From: Campylobacterales bacterium | GTDB taxonomy: Bacteria > Campylobacterota > Campylobacteria > Campylobacterales > Hydrogenimonadaceae | Length of the DNA: 7,910 bases | Assembly: GCA_026986055.1 (NCBI GenBank) | Contig: JALSPH010000224.1 | Coordinates: 1-7,910, forward strand | Direction: 5' to 3' | In this document: positions 4,743 through 7,910 of the stretch, piece by piece | Layout: each line of letters starts with the position of its first letter | Position numbering within the stretch: position 1 is the stretch's first letter | Notes under the pieces: generated by a model | The model's database searches: none | Seen by the model: the letters and a program-made list of their open reading frames with translations, nothing else | What the model was told of the DNA's origin: nothing | Program-made: the position numbers and the translations under genes

Positions 4743-7316
4743 ATGGGTTTTATGGCCGATTATGAAAAACATGTAAAGGAGCGTGAAGCGCTTGGCGTCC
4801 CTCCGCTGCCGCTTTCAGCAGAACAGACCGCTCAGGTTATAGAGCTTTTGAAAGAGATTCCGATTGTCGAAGAGGAGAAGCTTCTCGATCTTCTTGAAAA
4901 CAGAGTACCGCCGGGAGTCGACGATGCTGCTTATGTCAAAGCCGCTTTTTTGAACGATATAGTTCAAGGAAAGGCCAAATCTGCCGCTATATCTCCGCTT
5001 AGAGCCGTAAAGATGCTCGGTATGATGCTTGGCGGCTTCAACGTAAAACCTCTTATCGACGCTCTGGAGCATGAAGATAAAGAGATAGCGAAAGAGGCGG
5101 CCAACCAGCTCAAACATACACTTCTTGTATATGATGCGTTCAATGACGTAAAAGAGCTTGCCGAAAAGGGTAACGAGTATGCAAAAGAGGTTATGGAGAG
5201 CTGGGCCAATGCAGAGTGGTTCCTAAGCCGCCCGGAACTTCCAGAAGAGATCACCGTCACCGTCTTCAAAGTTCCCGGAGAGACAAACACCGACGATCTC
5301 TCTCCTGCGAGCGAAGCCTTCACCAGAAGCGACATACCTCTACACGCCAACAGTATGTTAGGTGCCAAGATGGAGGACCCGATAGGTACCATCAAGAAAC
5401 TTAAAGAGAAAGGCCATCCCGTCGCTTACGTGGGCGACGTCGTAGGTACCGGTTCGAGCCGAAAGTCCGGTATCAACTCTGTTCAGTGGCACCTTGGCGA
5501 AGATATTCCGGGAGTCCCCAATAAAAGAACAGGCGGTATAGTAATAGGCGGTATCATCGCTCCGATCTTTTTCAATACCGCGGAAGACTCCGGCGCGCTT
5601 CCTATAGAGGCTCCGGTAGATGCGCTCGAGACCGGAGATGTCATAACGATAAAGCCGTATGAAGGAAAGATATATAAAGATGGCAAGGTTGTAAGCGAGT
5701 TCAAGCTCAAGCCCAACACTCTTCCCGACGAGTTCCGTGCAGGCGGACGAATTCCTCTTATCATCGGCCGAAACCTGACAAGAAAGGCACGGGAAGTTCT
5801 CGGTATGGGTGAAGAGAATATCTTCGCAAGACCTGAGCAGCCTGAAGGAAAAGAGGGCGTAGGTTACACGTTGGCGCAGAAGATGGTAGGTAAAGCTTGC
5901 GGAATGGAGGGTGTACGCCCCGGAATGTACGTAGAGCCCGAAGTATCTACCGTAGGTAGCCAGGATACTACAGGGCCTATGACTCGCGACGAGATCAAAG
6001 AGCTTGCGGCTCTTAGCTTCGGGGCCGATCTGGTTCTTCAATCTTTCTGCCACACGGCTGCCTATCCGAAGCCTTCCGATGTGAAGCTTCAGCACACGCT
6101 CCCGCCGTTTTGGACAAGCAGAGGGGGTGTCATCCTTAGACCCGGCGACGGTATCATCCACAGTTGGCTGAACAGAATGGTACTTCCGGATACTGTCGGA
6201 ACGGGCGGCGACAGCCATACACGATTCCCTATAGGCATTAGCTTCCCTGCAGGTTCCGGACTTGTGGCATTCGCTGCGGTTACAGGAACGATGCCTCTTA
6301 ATATGCCGGAGTCCGTTCTTGTCCGCTTCAAAGGGGAGTTGCAGCCTGGAATCACGCTGCGCGACCTGGTGAACGCCATACCTTACTACGCCATCAAAGA
6401 GGGTCTCTTGACCGTCGAGAAGAAGGGTAAGAAAAACATTTTCGCAGGTAGGGTTCTCGAGATAGAGGGGCTTCCGTTCCTGAAGTGTGAGCAGGCTTTC
6501 GAACTCTCCGACGCATCTGCCGAAAGAAGTGCGGCCGCTTGTACCGTAAAACTGGACAAAGAGCCGGTCATAGAGTACATCAACTCCAACATCAAGCTTC
6601 TCGAGGCTATGATAGAGAATGGTTACGAAGATAAGCGCACCATTCAAAGACGTATCGACAATATGAAGAAGTGGCTCGAAGATCCTCAGCTTATGGAAGC
6701 TGACAAAAACGCCGAGTATGCCGCGGTCATAGAGATAGATCTTAACGAAATAACTGAGCCTATCGTTGCATGTCCGAACGATCCCGACGATGTGGCGACA
6801 CTGAGCGAGGTGCTTGCAGATCCCAAAAGACCTAAAAATATCGATGAAGTCTTCGTAGGCTCTTGTATGACAAATATTGGAGTCTTCAGAGCTCTCGGAG
6901 AGGTTCTTCGCGGAAAAGGACAGGTTCCTACACGCCTATGGGTCGTACCACCGACCAAGATGGATGAAAAGGAGCTTATCGAAGAGGGTTACTATGCCGT
7001 CTATGGTGCTGCGGGAGCGAGAACCGAGATTCCCGGATGTTCACTCTGCATGGGTAACCAGGCTAGAGTACACGACAATGCCGTGGTCTTCTCTACATCT
7101 ACGAGAAACTTCGACAACCGCCTCGGAAAAGGGGCGCAGGTCTATTTGGGAAGTGCCGAGCTTGCGGCAGTATGTGCGCTGCTTGGTAAGATCCCGTCAA
7201 AAGAGGAGTATCTTGACATCGTTCCCAAAGCTATAGCCGGAAAAGAGGAGGATGTCTACAAATATCTCAACTTCCACATGGTCGACAAAGAGACTCTCGA
7301 CTATATGGTCGGCTGA
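4743..7316 (+). CDS. acnB: Aconitate hydratase B (bifunctional aconitase family)
   Basis: 857 residues, collinear with Escherichia coli AcnB (865). It interconverts citrate and isocitrate via cis-aconitate in the cytoplasm; AcnB enzymes can also hydrate 2-methyl-cis-aconitate. Order: AcnB-specific HEAT-like N-terminal domain (about 1-155), swivel domain (about 165-385) with ETNTDDLSP (180-188) and GTGSSRKS (235-242), then the catalytic domains with [13 protein letters not shown], the GGDSHTRFP active-site loop (Asp490, His492, Arg494) and the [4Fe-4S] ligands Cys708 (VGSCMTN) and Cys766/Cys769 (CSLCMGNQ), matching Cys710/769/772 of E. coli. All key residues are present, so it should be active. 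The swivel loop after DIPLHA is about ten residues shorter than in E. coli. AAGGAG lies 5 nt before the ATG at 4743; an ATG at 4755 is the alternative. In autotrophic Campylobacterota aconitase serves the reductive TCA cycle, but no other cycle gene is here. The apo form of AcnB in E. coli binds mRNA; whether this one does is unknown. Confidence 0.98.
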   Translation: MGFMADYEKHVKEREALGVPPLPLSAEQTAQVIELLKEIPIVEEEKLLDLLENRVPPGVDDAAYVKAAFLNDIVQGKAKSAAISPLRAVKMLGMMLGGFNVKPLIDALEHEDKEIAKEAANQLKHTLLVYDAFNDVKELAEKGNEYAKEVMESWANAEWFLSRPELPEEITVTVFKVPGETNTDDLSPASEAFTRSDIPLHANSMLGAKMEDPIGTIKKLKEKGHPVAYVGDVVGTGSSRKSGINSVQWHLGEDIPGVPNKRTGGIVIGGIIAPIFFNTAEDSGALPIEAPVDALETGDVITIKPYEGKIYKDGKVVSEFKLKPNTLPDEFRAGGRIPLIIGRNLTRKAREVLGMGEENIFARPEQPEGKEGVGYTLAQKMVGKACGMEGVRPGMYVEPEVSTVGSQDTTGPMTRDEIKELAALSFGADLVLQSFCHTAAYPKPSDVKLQHTLPPFWTSRGGVILRPGDGIIHSWLNRMVLPDTVGTGGDSHTRFPIGISFPAGSGLVAFAAVTGTMPLNMPESVLVRFKGELQPGITLRDLVNAIPYYAIKEGLLTVEKKGKKNIFAGRVLEIEGLPFLKCEQAFELSDASAERSAAACTVKLDKEPVIEYINSNIKLLEAMIENGYEDKRTIQRRIDNMKKWLEDPQLMEADKNAEYAAVIEIDLNEITEPIVACPNDPDDVATLSEVLADPKRPKNIDEVFVGSCMTNIGVFRALGEVLRGKGQVPTRLWVVPPTKMDEKELIEEGYYAVYGAAGARTEIPGCSLCMGNQARVHDNAVVFSTSTRNFDNRLGKGAQVYLGSAELAAVCALLGKIPSKEEYLDIVPKAIAGKEEDVYKYLNFHMVDKETLDYMVG

Positions 7317-7330
7317 GGAAAATGAGATTA

Positions 7331-7348
7331 GCCGGGCGAAAGCCCGGC
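7331..7348 (+). other. GC-rich GNRA-loop RNA hairpin between acnB and the FliL-like gene
   Basis: GCCGGGC (7331-7337), GAAA loop (7338-7341), GCCCGGC (7342-7348): a perfect seven-pair all-GC stem capped by a GNRA tetraloop. It starts 14 nt after the acnB stop and ends 6 nt before the ribosome site of the next gene. There is no T-run, so it is not a standard intrinsic terminator. It may protect the 3' end of acnB mRNA, mark a processing point, or influence translation of the next gene. Confidence 0.75.
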
Positions 7349-7363
7349 ACCTATGGAGTTAGA

Positions 7364-7741
7364 ATGAAAAAGAGCCTCCTGTTACTCCTTTTTGCCTCTA
7401 CACTTTTTGCCTCACTACTAAGATTCGACGATATTAAGACGTCGCTTCTTCTTAAAAAAGATCGCTCACCCGTAAACGTGACAATCTCTTTGGCGCTTGA
7501 GGGGCGAGATCTGCAAGAGAGTGAGCTTAAACTCATGGATACCGTTCAGAGTGCGCTCGGAAGCTTTTGGGCCGAAACTCTTGTGACAAGCGAAGGAAAA
7601 GAGCGGTTCAAAAAGATGGTGATAGATATTGCGGATAAAAAGTACGGTATAGAGATTGACTTTGTCTATATAGAGAATATCAGGATCGAAACCTGTACCT
7701 TGGATAAATTGAGAGAACTTTTGAACAACCGCCGTCAATAG
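7364..7741 (+). CDS. Small exported protein with a FliL-like domain
   Basis: 125 residues. The N-terminus MKKSLLLLLFASTLFAS is a signal peptide, probably cleaved near residue 17. Residues about 36-108 follow the FliL C-terminal domain pattern: a strand (VNVTISLALEG), a helix with LMDTVQSALGSFWAETLVT, the SEGKERFKKMVID helix, and a closing IEIDFVYIENIRIE strand. FliL proteins sit beside the flagellar stator ring, normally held by an N-terminal membrane helix; this protein seems to lack a lasting anchor, so it may be a paralogue with another job. It has one Cys (111). The ATG at 7364 has GGAG 5 nt upstream and puts the signal peptide first; the in-frame ATG at 7322 would place the GC-rich hairpin inside the coding region and add a polar, glycine-rich extension before the signal. 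It lies 47 nt after acnB with no promoter seen, so it is probably co-transcribed. It overlaps the convergent lolA by 7 bp. The FliL match is by eye. Confidence 0.7.
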   Translation: MKKSLLLLLFASTLFASLLRFDDIKTSLLLKKDRSPVNVTISLALEGRDLQESELKLMDTVQSALGSFWAETLVTSEGKERFKKMVIDIADKKYGIEIDFVYIENIRIETCTLDKLRELLNNRRQ

Positions 7742-7910
7742 CGTCCGTCGATAATGTCGTAATCCTCCGGTATTTCACACTGTAGCTTCGAAACCTCGAA
7801 AGGCTTAGTTTTTACGTTTTGAAACCTTAGGGTCACTCTGTTTCCCATCTCGTCCAGGTATGTTACCGACGATACGACCCCTTTGCTATCTACTTTCAAA
7901 AGATAGTAGA
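7735..7910 (-). CDS. lolA: Outer-membrane lipoprotein carrier protein LolA, C-terminal part
   Basis: The minus-strand frame is open from the right edge to TGA at 7737-7735 and gives the last 57 residues; the start lies outside the window. The YLDEMGNRVTLRFQNVKTK block and the ending CEIPEDYDIIDGRY match the C-terminus typical of Campylobacterota LolA, where a Y-x-DE-x-GN strand is followed by a P-x-x-YD-I-I tail. LolA carries lipoproteins through the periplasm from the LolCDE (or LolF) complex to the outer membrane. The end overlaps the stop of the convergent FliL-like gene by 7 bp. Only a fragment is visible, so confidence depends on this short match. Confidence 0.72.
   Translation of the reverse strand, partial: YYLLKVDSKGVVSSVTYLDEMGNRVTLRFQNVKTKPFEVSKLQCEIPEDYDIIDGRY

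Noticed and set aside
5358..6647. A 429-codon open frame antisense to acnB
   Set aside because: It lies wholly inside acnB on the opposite strand, has low-complexity Ser/Arg/Tyr-rich composition typical of antisense frames, no family features and no ribosome site I can see. acnB is fully conserved on the plus strand.
7322..7363. Earlier in-frame ATG for the FliL-like protein
   Set aside because: It would encode the GC-rich hairpin and a polar stretch ahead of the signal peptide; GGAG at 7355-7358 fits the ATG at 7364.

Overview
The window looks like chromosomal DNA of a Campylobacterota (Epsilonproteobacteria) member, plausibly a free-living chemolithoautotroph of the Hydrogenimonas/Sulfurovum/Sulfurimonas kind. 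This rests on the full-length AcnB-type aconitase, the LolA C-terminus, the exported SEL1-repeat protein, the abundance of c-type cytochromes, and promoters that rely on (extended) -10 boxes with weak or absent -35 boxes. The genus is an inference; the phylum is fairly safe. I see no rRNA, tRNA, CRISPR array, transposase or phage gene.

Layout. (1) 1-923, minus: an exported SEL1-repeat protein with a strict 36-residue register, cut by the left edge. (2) 1005-1544, plus: an FMN-binding pyridoxamine-phosphate-oxidase-like protein, divergent from (1) over a short, nearly symmetrical promoter. (3) 1551-2534, minus: a secreted di-haem cytochrome c peroxidase/MauG-family protein, meeting (2) tail to tail with a 6-nt gap. 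(4) 2685-3686, plus: an exported protein I cannot identify, divergent from the peroxidase. (5) 3862-4551, plus: a small exported cytochrome with five CXXCH haem sites. (6) 4743-7316, plus: aconitate hydratase B with all [4Fe-4S] cysteines. (7) 7364-7741, plus: a small exported protein with a FliL-like domain, separated from acnB by a GC-rich GNRA hairpin. (8) 7735-7910, minus: the C-terminal 57 residues of LolA, overlapping (7) tail to tail by 7 bp.

The genes do not form one obvious operon. Genes (3) to (5) are all exported, two are c-type cytochromes, and together they suggest envelope redox or peroxide chemistry. AcnB belongs to the oxidative or reductive TCA cycle. LolA and the SEL1 protein belong to general envelope biology. 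Regulatory sequence is readable in several gaps: extended -10 promoters, and TTACA direct repeats spaced 10-11 bp upstream of both the pentahaem cytochrome and acnB, which resemble tandem sites for an OmpR/PhoB-type regulator.

Most worth following up: the peroxidase appears to have Cys where the family normally has Met or Tyr as distal ligand of the second haem, and lacks the His that closes the first haem in classical bacterial CCPs. I found no convincing new multi-gene defence or mobile system. All start choices, domain calls and alignments were made by eye without searches.
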